64,000 bases of DNA, taken from UBA5069 sp963773745 (GTDB lineage: Bacteria; Chloroflexota; Anaerolineae; Caldilineales; Caldilineaceae). The stretch covers positions 124,001 through 188,000 of the forward strand of contig CAVZCL010000004.1 of NCBI GenBank assembly GCA_963773745.1, given 5' to 3'. Made by a program: the position numbers and the translations under genes. Each line of letters opens with the position of its first letter. Position 1 is the first letter of the stretch. The notes beneath the pieces were generated by a model. That model saw only the letters and a program-made list of their open reading frames with translations, searched no databases and was not told the origin of the DNA. Shown here piece after piece: positions 15,859 through 23,943 of this stretch.

Positions 15859-18217
15859 TTATGCTCCTTCGCCTGCCGCAGGCTGATCTTTTGTGCGCGC
15901 ATCTGCCGCAGGTGACTTGGGTGCCGGCGCCTCAGGATTGACCAATGGCGGCGCAGCCGGGTGCGCAGCTTCGGCCGCGGCAGTAATCGCCTTAAGCTCG
16001 CTCGCCGTCATCACGTCACCTTCCTGGAACTCCACTTCGGCGTCATCCTCGACTGTCGCGCGTATCAGGCCGGCCGCGTGCTCGATCTCCTCGATATCCT
16101 CTTCGTCATCTTCCCAGCTTGTGCGCGGAATGGACGTGCCGGGCACAAGTGCGGTTGCAACTGCCCCCTCCTTGCCTGCCTTTGCACTCTTGCCGTTGCC
16201 GGCCTTGGCTGTTTTGCCGTTGCCATGCCTGTTGCCGTGCCCATTCCCATGCCCATTCCCATGCCCGTTGCCAGAGCCATGGGCAAGCTCCTCGGCATGA
16301 TCCTCGCGCCAGGCTTCCAGCTGGAAGGGCACAATCGTCGCGACGACGCCCGGCAGGTCGTTGAGCGCCAGCCGCTGGATGATGTGCGCGTTCTGGTGCA
16401 GCGCCTGCGTGGCGGTGTTGCCCGTGCGTAGTTCGCCCATGACCACCTGCACATAGCCGTCGGGGTGCGCCTCGAGAATCTTCTCAACATAGGCGCGCAA
16501 TGGGCAGTGTGAGGCTGCGGAAGGGCGACCGGATGATGACCAGTTCGCCCACGCCGACGCGCTCATCCCACTTGCGCTTGACGTCGGCAATGCGCTCCTC
16601 GTTGACGGCAATGTGCACAGCCTTCCACGGCACGTTGAGCGATATGGCAAATTCAACCAGGCGCAGGGTTTCGCGGTGGACATCGCCCACGAGCACAATC
16701 GCTTCCACATGGCGCTTTTCGCTGTTGATGTGCTGGCCGGCGGTGCTCAGAATCTCTGCAACACCCTTGTAGTGGTTATGGATGCGCGTGAAGATGTAGA
16801 CGAGGATAGGAATCAGCAGCATGATCAGCCACGCGCCGTCGCGGAACTTGGTGATCATGAAGATGACGGTGACGACTGCCGTGACCGCGGCGCCAAAGCC
16901 ATTCATGTACATCTTGGTGCGCCAATGGGGGTCATGATGCATGACGCTGCCCATGGTGGGAATCGCATCGCCCGGCTTTAGCTGGCCGGCGCGCATGAGT
17001 GCGCCAATGCGGCGCGCGCGCCAGGCCATACCTGCTTGCGAGAGGGTGAAGCAGATGAAAACGCCAATGGCGTAGAGCGGAATCAGCCGTGAGACGCTGC
17101 CCTGGAAGATGACAAGCAGCAGGCTGGCGAAAGCAGCCAGCAGGATGACGCCCCACGAGAAGACGAGGCGGCTGCCGCGAAAGGTGAATTGCTTGGGCAG
17201 AAAGCCGTCACTCGCCTGCAGTGCCGCCAGGCGGGGAAAGCCGTTGAAGGAGGTGTTGGCGGCCAGCACCAGGATGACCGTTGCTGAAATCAGCACGAGC
17301 AGGCGCATGATGCCGGGGCCAAAGACGACGCGTGCCACCTGCGAAATCAGCACTTCCTGATGCGAGGGCTGCGCGCCCACCAGATAGCCCAGCGTGCCCA
17401 GCCCCAGGAACATGAGCATGAGCAGGCCGGCGTCCCACATGAGCGTGGTGGCGGCATTCCTGGATGCGGGCGGCTTGAAGGCGGTGATGCCGTTGCTGAT
17501 TGCCTCGACACCGGTGACGGCCGTTGTGCCCGAACTGAAGGCGCGCAACATGACGAAGGCCAGCGCCATGCCCGATAGCGCCTCTACCGGCACATCCAGC
17601 GGCGGCACATTCTCCACCACACCCAACGTGCCCGACATAGCCTGTACCAGCCCAGTGCCGATCATGATCAACATCATCGTCACAAAGAAGTAGGTGGGCA
17701 CGGCAAAGATGGTGCCCGATTCCTTGACGCCGCGTAGATTGATGATGGTGATGAAGAGAACGAGGATGAGCGCAATCTGCACCTTGTAGGCAAAGAGGCC
17801 CGGGAAGGCGCTCGCCATTTGATCCACTGAGGAAGCGATGCTCACGGCGACAGTCAGGATATAGTCGAGCAGCAGCGCTGCGCCGGCAATCTGCGCGGCC
17901 ACTTCGCCGAAGTTGTCACGCGCGACGATGTAAGCGCCGCCGCCGCCCGGGTAGGTGAAGATCGTCTGCCGGTAGGAGAAGGTGAGAATGATGAGCAGTA
18001 TGGAGATGCCCACCGTAATCGGTATGGCCGTCCAGAAGTAGCTTGTGCCCAGCACAGCCAGAATGAGCAGGATTTCGCCGCCGGCGTAGGCCACTGACGA
18101 GAGGCTGTCCGAAGCGAAAACGGCAAGGCCAACGGTCTTGCTAATGGTCTGGTGGGCGCTGTCTTTGGTGCGAATGGCCGCCCCGAAAAGCGCTTTGCGA
18201 ATGGTGCCGGTATTCAT
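15859..18217 (-). pseudogene. KimA/YdaO-type APC potassium transporter, one frameshift
   Basis: ATG at 18217 has GAGG 9 bases upstream. The N-terminal part has about 12 membrane helices beginning after TVGLAVFASDSLSSVAYAGG, the family hallmark of KimA-type K+ importers (an APC branch). A cytosolic domain follows. Near 16500 one extra base shifts the frame; removing it continues into PLRAYVEKILEAHPDGYVQV and 785 residues in total. The C-terminal tail is odd: a run of Gly-Asn-Gly-His units, then an acidic segment. KimA proteins import potassium and are controlled by c-di-AMP; the matching riboswitch upstream supports the assignment strongly. Either a sequencing error or a recent null mutation. 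Confidence 0.85.
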
Positions 18218-18280
18218 GAAATATAACCTCGATTAGACCGAACAACGCGTGCAACAAAAATGAATGTCGCACAAAAAAAA

Positions 18281-18300
18281 GACCACATCACGGTGCGGTC
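18281..18300 (-). terminator. Riboswitch expression-platform terminator
   Basis: Imperfect stem (GACCGCA against TGTGGTC) read on the minus strand, followed by eight T (complement of 18273-18280). It lies between the c-di-AMP aptamer and the transporter start, as expected for ligand-induced termination. Confidence 0.85.
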
Positions 18301-18324
18301 TCCAATAGCGCGCAAGGTGGTGCT

Positions 18325-18445
18325 TCCAAGCCGGCGAGGTTAGCTGTCGGGTTCGGGGGTAGCACTCCCCGTCTTGCAGCGCTGCAAGATACACCCCGGA
18401 TGTTTGGTGGGTCCCCCGCTGCCGTAAAACGGCATTTGGCCCGAT
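18325..18445 (-). promoter_or_regulatory. c-di-AMP riboswitch (ydaO-yuaA type)
   Basis: On the minus strand the order GCAGCGGGGGACCCA, CCGGGGTGTATC, GGGGAGTGCTACCCCCGAA and ACAGCTAACCTCGCCGGC reproduces the conserved core of the ydaO-yuaA aptamer. A terminator with an eight-T tail follows, then the KimA-like gene. High c-di-AMP should therefore stop transcription of the potassium importer. This regulatory logic is well established for ydaO/kimA genes. The ends of the aptamer are estimated. Confidence 0.95.
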
Positions 18446-18464
18446 TCTGTTCCCAACGCAAAGG

Positions 18465-18493
18465 AGTGTACGTCGCTTTTTGCGGGGCGTCAA
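18465..18493 (-). promoter_or_regulatory. Sigma-70-type promoter of the riboswitch-transporter unit
   Basis: On the minus strand TTGACG (18493-18488) and TACACT (18470-18465) are spaced by exactly 17 bases. Transcription would start near 18458, a few bases before the aptamer. Confidence 0.75.
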
Positions 18494-18544
18494 TTCGCAA
18501 TTGGGTGTTGTAATCATGGGGGATTCCGGGGGCGACCATCCATT

Positions 18545-18760
18545 GTCGCGGGGGGCTTCCAGCCCTCCGTTTTTGGCCCCTGCGCAGCGTCGCGTACTGC
18601 GTCACGCCGGAGACGTGACCTATGGCGTCACGCCGGGAGACGTGACCTAGCGGTCGTCACGCCGGGAGACGTGACCTACAACAGCCGGAGGGCTGGAAGC
18701 CCCCCGCTACGAACGGCTGCGCACTGCGGAGACGCAGCACTTCAGCCGCCGCTACGCGCC
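18545..18760. repeat. Repeat cluster with three tandem GTCACG hairpin units
   Basis: An outer inverted pair of GGGGGCTTCCAGCCCTCCG-type arms (about 18547-18570 and 18690-18712) encloses three tandem units of GTCACGCCGG(G)AGACGTGAC near 18600, 18628 and 18657; each unit is itself a small hairpin. A half CGGCGG element follows at about 18738-18757. Single units recur near 2967 and 38884. Units are not separated by spacer-sized DNA, so this is not CRISPR. Confidence 0.75.
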
Positions 18761-18785
18761 CGGGCATGGATTCCGCCAATCAAGA

Positions 18786-18810
18786 CGAGGCTCCCACATT
18801 GGGAGCCTCG
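18786..18810 (-). terminator. Terminator of the dedA-family gene
   Basis: An 11-bp stem (CGAGGCTCCCA with TGGGAGCCTCG) lies about 35 bases downstream of the DedA stop on the minus strand, followed by TCTTGATT. Confidence 0.7.
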
Positions 18811-18845
18811 CACGGATGCATTGTTCAGTTGGCCTCTCGCTTCAA

Positions 18846-19517
18846 TCAACTCTCCGGCGTGGCGAGGGCGGCGGCTTCCAGGCGCGAGCGGCGGCGCTCG
18901 GCGAAGTATTCGTAGATCGCAGGCAAAATGGAGAGCAGGACGATTGCCACCACCACCAGCTCGAAGTGCGACTGCACAATGGGCAGCGTGCCAAAGAAGT
19001 AGCCCAGCGCCGAGAAGAGGAAGACCCACAGCACTGCGCCGATGACGTTGAAGGAGATGAAGTGAGCGTAGTCCATTGCGCCAATGCCCGCCACAAAGGG
19101 GGCAAAGGTGCGCACAATCGGCACAAAGCGGGCGAGGATAATCGTCTTGCCGCCATACTTGGCATAGAAGCGGTGGGTCCGGTCCAGGTGCTCCTGTTTG
19201 AGCATCTTGAAGCGACCATCAAAGAGCTTCAGCCCAAACCAGTGACCGATCCAGTAGTTGACCGTGTCGCCCAGAATGGCCGCCGTGAGGAGAACGACGA
19301 TCAGCAGCCAAATGTTGAGCGAGCCCATGGCGGCAATCGCCGCAGCCGCAAAGATGAGCGAATCACCCGGCAGAAAGGGTGTGAAGACCAACCCCGTCTC
19401 TGCAAAGATGATCAGGAAAAGCAGCAGATAGGTCCAGGCCTGGTAATTTTCGACGAAGGCCTTGAGGTGCTCATCAAAGTGAAGCAGATAGCTGAACAGT
19501 TGTTGGATCAGGTCCAC
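18846..19517 (-). CDS. DedA (SNARE-associated/VTT) family membrane protein
   Basis: 223 residues. The family motifs are FAETGLVFTPFLPGDSLIFA near the start and ILARFVPIVRTFAPFVAG mid-protein, with four to five membrane segments. DedA proteins are proposed lipid-carrier flippases or proton-dependent transporters needed for envelope homeostasis. The start is GTG at 19517, with AAGGAG 7 bases upstream. The exchanger gene ends 43 bases upstream, so the two may share a transcript. Confidence 0.92.
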   Translation of the reverse strand: MDLIQQLFSYLLHFDEHLKAFVENYQAWTYLLLFLIIFAETGLVFTPFLPGDSLIFAAAAIAAMGSLNIWLLIVVLLTAAILGDTVNYWIGHWFGLKLFDGRFKMLKQEHLDRTHRFYAKYGGKTIILARFVPIVRTFAPFVAGIGAMDYAHFISFNVIGAVLWVFLFSALGYFFGTLPIVQSHFELVVVAIVLLSILPAIYEYFAERRRSRLEAAALATPES

Positions 19518-19560
19518 AAAAGGGCTCCTTGGGGCGGGCTGCGCCTGCCGAAAGAAACGA

Positions 19561-20667
19561 TCACGAAGCGGTTGCTGCAGCAGCTGTACCGCGCATTGCG
19601 CGCCACAGCGTAATCCCCAGCGTCACAAGGGTGAGGGGGAGAACGAACCAGAGCATGGCCACGCCGAAGGCTGCCTGCGTGGGCGACTGCGTGGCCACAA
19701 GCACGAGATAAGTCGTGTAGGCCACATAATACCCCAAAAAGAGAAAGCCCTCCCAACGGGCGATGACGTTGCCAGTAAAAAAGATGGGCAGGCAGGCCAC
19801 CGCCACCGCCGTCATCACGGGGATGTCAAAGCGCTGCGCCTCGCCTGCCACGGCAACGCCGGCTGGCGAGATGAAAGCCGCCAGCCCCAGCACGGCGAGC
19901 AGGTTGAAGATACTGCTGCCCACCACGTTGCCCACGGCGATGTCGCGCTCGCCGCGCAGGCTGGCAATGACCGAGGTTGCTACCTCAGGCAGCGACGTGC
20001 CCGCAGCGACGATGGTGAGGCCAATGATCAGTTCGCTTACCCCAAGCGACTGCGCAATTTCCACCGCGCTGTTGACCAGCCAGCGCGCCCCCAGCACCAG
20101 CAACAGCAGCCCGCCCAGCACAAAGGCCACATCGCGCACAATTTCGCGTGAGCGGTTGGGCACATGGGGTGGCGCATACTCAGCGTCATACTCTGCCTTT
20201 ACCACAGCGTTCTTCTCGCGCCGCGCCTGCCATACCTGAAAGAGCGTGTAGGCAATGAAGGCCGCAAAGAAGAGCCCGCCTTCGACGCGGCTCACCTGTC
20301 CATCGAATGCAAAGAAGAGCAAGGCGAAGGATGCGGCTACCATAATCGGCACATCCCAGCGCACAAGTTGCTGCGCCACCACCAGCGGCGCAATGGCAGC
20401 GGAGATGCCCAGCACAAAGAGCACGTTGAAGATGTTGCTGCCCACCACGTTGCCCAGCGTGAGGTTGGGCTGCCCGTTGATGGCCGACGTGATGCTCACG
20501 GCCAGTTCGGGCGCGCTGGTGCCAAAGGCCACAATCGTAAGGCCAATGATGAGCGCAGGGATGCCGGCCATGGCGGCGAGGCGGCTCGCGCCGCGCACCA
20601 GCCCCTCGGCTCCCACCACGAGCACAATCAGGCCGAGTATGAGAAATGCGATGTTCGTGAATGTCAT
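19561..20667 (-). CDS. Calcium/sodium antiporter (CaCA family, YrbG-like)
   Basis: 368 residues with two homologous five-helix halves. The alpha repeats are VAFGTSAPELAVSITSA with GNVVGSNIFN, and VAAGTSLPEVATSVIAS with GNVVGSSIFN, both needed for cation exchange; acidic residues are intact. A cytosolic loop around 135-170 is charged and short. It should export Ca2+ in exchange for Na+ or H+. It lies directly upstream of the DedA gene on the same strand. Confidence 0.93.
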   Translation of the reverse strand: MTFTNIAFLILGLIVLVVGAEGLVRGASRLAAMAGIPALIIGLTIVAFGTSAPELAVSITSAINGQPNLTLGNVVGSNIFNVLFVLGISAAIAPLVVAQQLVRWDVPIMVAASFALLFFAFDGQVSRVEGGLFFAAFIAYTLFQVWQARREKNAVVKAEYDAEYAPPHVPNRSREIVRDVAFVLGGLLLLVLGARWLVNSAVEIAQSLGVSELIIGLTIVAAGTSLPEVATSVIASLRGERDIAVGNVVGSSIFNLLAVLGLAAFISPAGVAVAGEAQRFDIPVMTAVAVACLPIFFTGNVIARWEGFLFLGYYVAYTTYLVLVATQSPTQAAFGVAMLWFVLPLTLVTLGITLWRAMRGTAAAATAS

Positions 20668-20894
20668 CGGATCCAGGGTGTAGGGTGTCGGGTGTCAGGC
20701 GTCGGGATCGTAGCGGCGGTTTCAAACCGCCGGCTTTTGCGGGCTAGCCGAAGCGAGGTTTCCAAAATCGGAAGCCTCGCTTCAACGACACCGCCGGCCA
20801 TGTCGGTCGCGCAACGTGCGCCGCAACGCGACGCACGCCATAATTGCCACTTGCCATTTTACCAATTATCAGTCTTCAACCGTCAATTCTGTAC
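20668..20894. repeat. Intergenic repeats between guaA and the exchanger
   Basis: Holds a GTAGGGTGTCGGGTGTC phrase near 20676, CGTAGCGGCGGTTTCAAACC at about 20710 and a GAAGCGAGG...CCTCGCTTC palindrome at about 20754-20788, a relative of the perfect palindrome at 50692-50727. No gene. Confidence 0.6.
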
Positions 20895-22466
20895 TTACTC
20901 CCACTCAATCGTGGCAGGCGGCTTGCTGGAGATGTCGTAGACCACGCGGTTGACATTTTGCACTTCGTTGACAATGCGGCTGCTAATGCGTGCCAGCAGG
21001 TCGTAGGGGAGGCGCGCCCAATCCGCAGTCATGAAGTCGTCGGTGGTGACTGCGCGCAGCGCGATCACATTGGCGTAGGTGCGCCCGTCGCCCATGACGC
21101 CCACGCTGCGAATGGGCAGCAGCAGCGCAAAGACCTGGTTGGCTGAGCGATAGAGCCCCGCCGCGCGCAGTTCATCCAGGAAAATCCTGTCGGCGTGGCG
21201 CAGCGTCTCCAGCCGCTCCCAGGTCACCTCGCCCAGCAGCCGAATCGCCAGACCGGGGCCCGGGAAGGGGTGCCGCCAGACAATCTCCTCGGGCAGCCCC
21301 AGCGCCTCGCCCAGGGCGCGCACCTCATCCTTGAAGAGCAGGCGCAGCGGCTCCACCAGCGCAAAGGTCATGTCCTTGGGCAGGCCGCCCACGTTGTGGT
21401 GCGTCTTGATGGTGCGCGCGTGGCGCGTGTCGTCGCCTGCGGCCGATTCGATGACGTCGGGGTAGAGGGTGCCCTGCGCCAGAAAAGCGGGCGAATCGCC
21501 GCCCCACTCGGTGGCAAGGCGCGCCGCTTCGGCCTCAAAGACGCGCACAAAGCGTGTGCCAATGCGCTTGCGCTTCTCTTCCGGGTCCTCAACGCCGGCG
21601 AGGTCGCTGAGGAAATCCTCCTTGGCGTCCACGGCAATCAGCCGCATGCCCTGGTGCGTGCGGAAGGTTTCCACCACCTGCTCGGGTTCGCCCACGCGCA
21701 GCAGGCCGTGGTCCACAAAGACGCAGGTGAGCCTCTCGCCAATCGCGCGGTGCACCAGCGCAGCGACAACGGCTGAATCGACGCCGCCGCTCAGGCCGCA
21801 GATAACGTGCCCCTCTGCACCGACAGTGGTGCGGATGCGCTCGAGGCTCTCGTTGAGGAAATTACCCGGCGTCCAGTCGCCCACGCAGCCGCAAATGCGC
21901 TTGACGAAGTTGGCGAGCAGCGCGCCCCCTTGCGGCGTATGCACCACCTCGGGGTGGAATTGGATGCCGTAGAGGCCACGTGCGGGGTCGGCAATGGCGG
22001 CCAGGGGTGAGTGGGCGCTCTGCGCAATCGCAACAAAGCCGGCGGGCAGCAGCTCCACGCGGTCGCCGTGGCTCATCCACACCTGGAGCGCTTCGGGCAG
22101 CCCGGCGAAGAGGGGCGAGTCCTTGCCGTCGGGGGCCGAGATGGTAGCGGCGCCATACTCACGCTCTGTGCCCGGGGCCACGCGCCCGCCCAGCGTGTGC
22201 GCCAGCAGTTGCAGCCCATAGCAGATGCCCAGCACGGGGACGCCGCTCTCCAGCACACCTTCGGGCAGGGTGGGCGCGCCCTCGGCATAGACGCTGTTGG
22301 GGCCGCCCGAGAGGATGATGCCTTGCGGCTGCATCGCGGGCAGAAGTTCAGCGGCGCGATCCCACGGCACAAGCTCGGCGAAGACCTGCTGCTCGCGCAC
22401 GCGACGGCAAATGAGCTGGCTGTACTGGCTGCCGTAGTCGAGCACGGCGATGGTTTGGTGGCGCAT
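20895..22466 (-). CDS. guaA: GMP synthase (glutamine-hydrolysing)
   Basis: 523 residues, full length. A class I glutamine amidotransferase domain (LGICYGLQLLAHTLGG with nucleophile Cys, FHPEV with catalytic His) is followed by the ATP-pyrophosphatase domain (CGLSGGVDSAVVAALVHRA) and the dimerisation domain ending in PPATIEWE. It converts XMP to GMP in the cytosol. ATG at 22466. It stands alone; the region upstream was later invaded by an IS630 element. Confidence 0.97.
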   Translation of the reverse strand: MRHQTIAVLDYGSQYSQLICRRVREQQVFAELVPWDRAAELLPAMQPQGIILSGGPNSVYAEGAPTLPEGVLESGVPVLGICYGLQLLAHTLGGRVAPGTEREYGAATISAPDGKDSPLFAGLPEALQVWMSHGDRVELLPAGFVAIAQSAHSPLAAIADPARGLYGIQFHPEVVHTPQGGALLANFVKRICGCVGDWTPGNFLNESLERIRTTVGAEGHVICGLSGGVDSAVVAALVHRAIGERLTCVFVDHGLLRVGEPEQVVETFRTHQGMRLIAVDAKEDFLSDLAGVEDPEEKRKRIGTRFVRVFEAEAARLATEWGGDSPAFLAQGTLYPDVIESAAGDDTRHARTIKTHHNVGGLPKDMTFALVEPLRLLFKDEVRALGEALGLPEEIVWRHPFPGPGLAIRLLGEVTWERLETLRHADRIFLDELRAAGLYRSANQVFALLLPIRSVGVMGDGRTYANVIALRAVTTDDFMTADWARLPYDLLARISSRIVNEVQNVNRVVYDISSKPPATIEWE

Positions 22467-22559
22467 GTGTGGGGCTCGCGGTGGAGTTTAATGATTGAAA
22501 ATTGCGTATTGACGATTCACTGCGCTGCGAGTGAACTACAGTTCGTAGCGGCGGCTTAT

Positions 22560-23684
22560 TGCTTCGTCTCGTAAGTACATCAAGAATAGGATTTGCGCCA
22601 TTGATAGGGATGGCGATGGGCATTCCAGTAGTTGGTGCCGGCACGAATGGCGTCGGTCACATCAGCAACTGTCTCAAATCGTCGGCCTTTTAGAGCCAGT
22701 TTGCGCAGCGTCTTCCACCAGGGTTCAATCAGGTTGAGCCAGGGTGTGTAGACCGGCTGAAAGAGAAACGACACTCTTTCATGTGTCAATGCCCAGAGTC
22801 TCACGTCCATGGTGCGGTGAACACTGAGATTGTCGAGAATCAATACCAGGTTGCCTTTGGGCCACTGGGCAACGAGTGCATCCAGAAAGGCGACGAAGCT
22901 TTGGGTATTGCGTGTACCCACAGACTGGGTCAAAGCAATGCCCGTACGTGGTTCAAAGGCGCCAAAGACCCAGACGCTGCCTCGCCCACCATAATCAGGC
23001 CGCACACGGGGACGCTTGCCCTTGGCGCTGACTCGCTGCCCAACATAGGTTCTACCCCCGACAGGGCCCATTTCATCTACACAGACAACAGTGGTATCGG
23101 CTGGGGGCTGCTTGTAAAGCGAGACGATGGCCCCCTTTTTTCAGCGAACTGCGGGTCGGGCCGCTCGCTGAAGTAGACCTTCTCTTGGTACCATCGTAAC
23201 CCTTCGCCATCAAGCACACGTGCCAACTGTGCACGCGAAATGGTGCTCTGGTGATGCTCACGGAGATACTCCACAAGCTGATCCAATGTCCACTGCCCAA
23301 AGTCAAGCTCCAGGGCTTGCGGGTTGGTGCGGGCCAAAGCTATCAGTGCGCCCTTCTCCTCTTCACTGTAGGTTGGCGGACGACCTGGTCTGGGGGCATC
23401 CTGCAAGCCGGCGATACTCTGCTCTTCAAAGCGCGTCACCCACAGACGCACAGTGTCCACGTGGCAGCCACACACCTGGGCCGTCTTGCCCATGTGTTTG
23501 AGTTGATAGATTGTCAGAATCATACGCGCACGCTCAACAAGCCGGAATCTCATCCGTGCGTGACCGAGCCAGTTGTTCCAGTTCCGTCTGTTCGGTATCC
23601 GTTAGCGGTCGCAATGTGTGTGTACGGGGCATGGCATTCCCTCCTTGCCTCTATTATACACCGACTTACTTGCGAGACGAAGCA
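22560..23684 (-). mobile_element. IS630-family insertion sequence, decayed
   Basis: An 1125-bp element with imperfect terminal inverted repeats: TGCTTCGTCTCGTAAGTA at 22560 and, inverted, TGCTTCGTCTCGCAAGTA ending at 23684. It is flanked by CTTAT on both sides (22555-22559 and 23685-23689). IS630 elements normally duplicate only TA, which lies inside this pentamer. It has landed in a CGTAGCGGCGG repeat, of which one arm remains at 22544-22556. The transposase is frame-broken. Confidence 0.85.
22580..23632 (-). pseudogene. IS630 transposase in three frame segments
   Basis: Start ATG at 23632 gives MPRTHTLRPLTDTEQTELEQ. Near 23550 the frame moves by one into RLVERARMILTIYQLKHMG and the helix-turn-helix part (HVDTVRLWVTRFEEQS). 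At an A6 run (minus strand, near 23131-23136) it moves back by one into the DDE domain: VVCVDEMGPV, LVLILDNLSVH and LIEPWWKTLRK give the three acidic residues. Total length after repair, 350 residues, is normal. A-tract slippage could produce the second shift by design, but the first has no such signal, so the element is probably dead. Confidence 0.82.
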
Positions 23685-23721
23685 CTTATGAATATTGCAG
23701 AATTGTTTCGGCAGTCAGCCG

Positions 23722-23833
23722 CCAACGGCAACCTCACCCCCGGCCCCTCTCCAGAATGGAGAGGGGAGCACCACGTCGGCGCAGGTCTCCCCTCTCCAGA
23801 ATGGAGAGGGGCCGGGGGTGAGGTTGCCGTTGG
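23722..23833. repeat. Large inverted repeat of the CTCACCCCCGGCCCCTCTCC type
   Basis: Arms of about 47 bases (23722-23768 and 23787-23833) with a short loop contain AACCTCACCCCCGGCCCC and the internal palindrome CTCTCCAGAATGGAGAG in each arm. A degraded copy lies at 2926-3022. Confidence 0.8.
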
Positions 23834-23873
23834 CGCAGGCCGCGGCGATACCGATGTATTTCGGAAACATTCA

Positions 23874-23937
23874 TCAGCCGCCGTAGTGTGGGACAGCGTC
23901 GCGTCCTCGAGTACGGCGGCTGAAGCCGCCGCTACGA
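23874..23937. repeat. CGTAGCGGCGG palindromic repeat
   Basis: CAGCCGCCGTAG, the GCGTCGCGTCCTCGAGTACG connector and CGGCTGAAGCCGCCGCTACG. It lies just after the stop of the metallopeptidase gene. Confidence 0.75.
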
Positions 23938-23943
23938 AGGGCG

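Noticed and set aside
18598..18680. CRISPR-like direct repeats
   Set aside because: Units are adjacent with only 4-7 bases between, there are no spacers and no cas genes.
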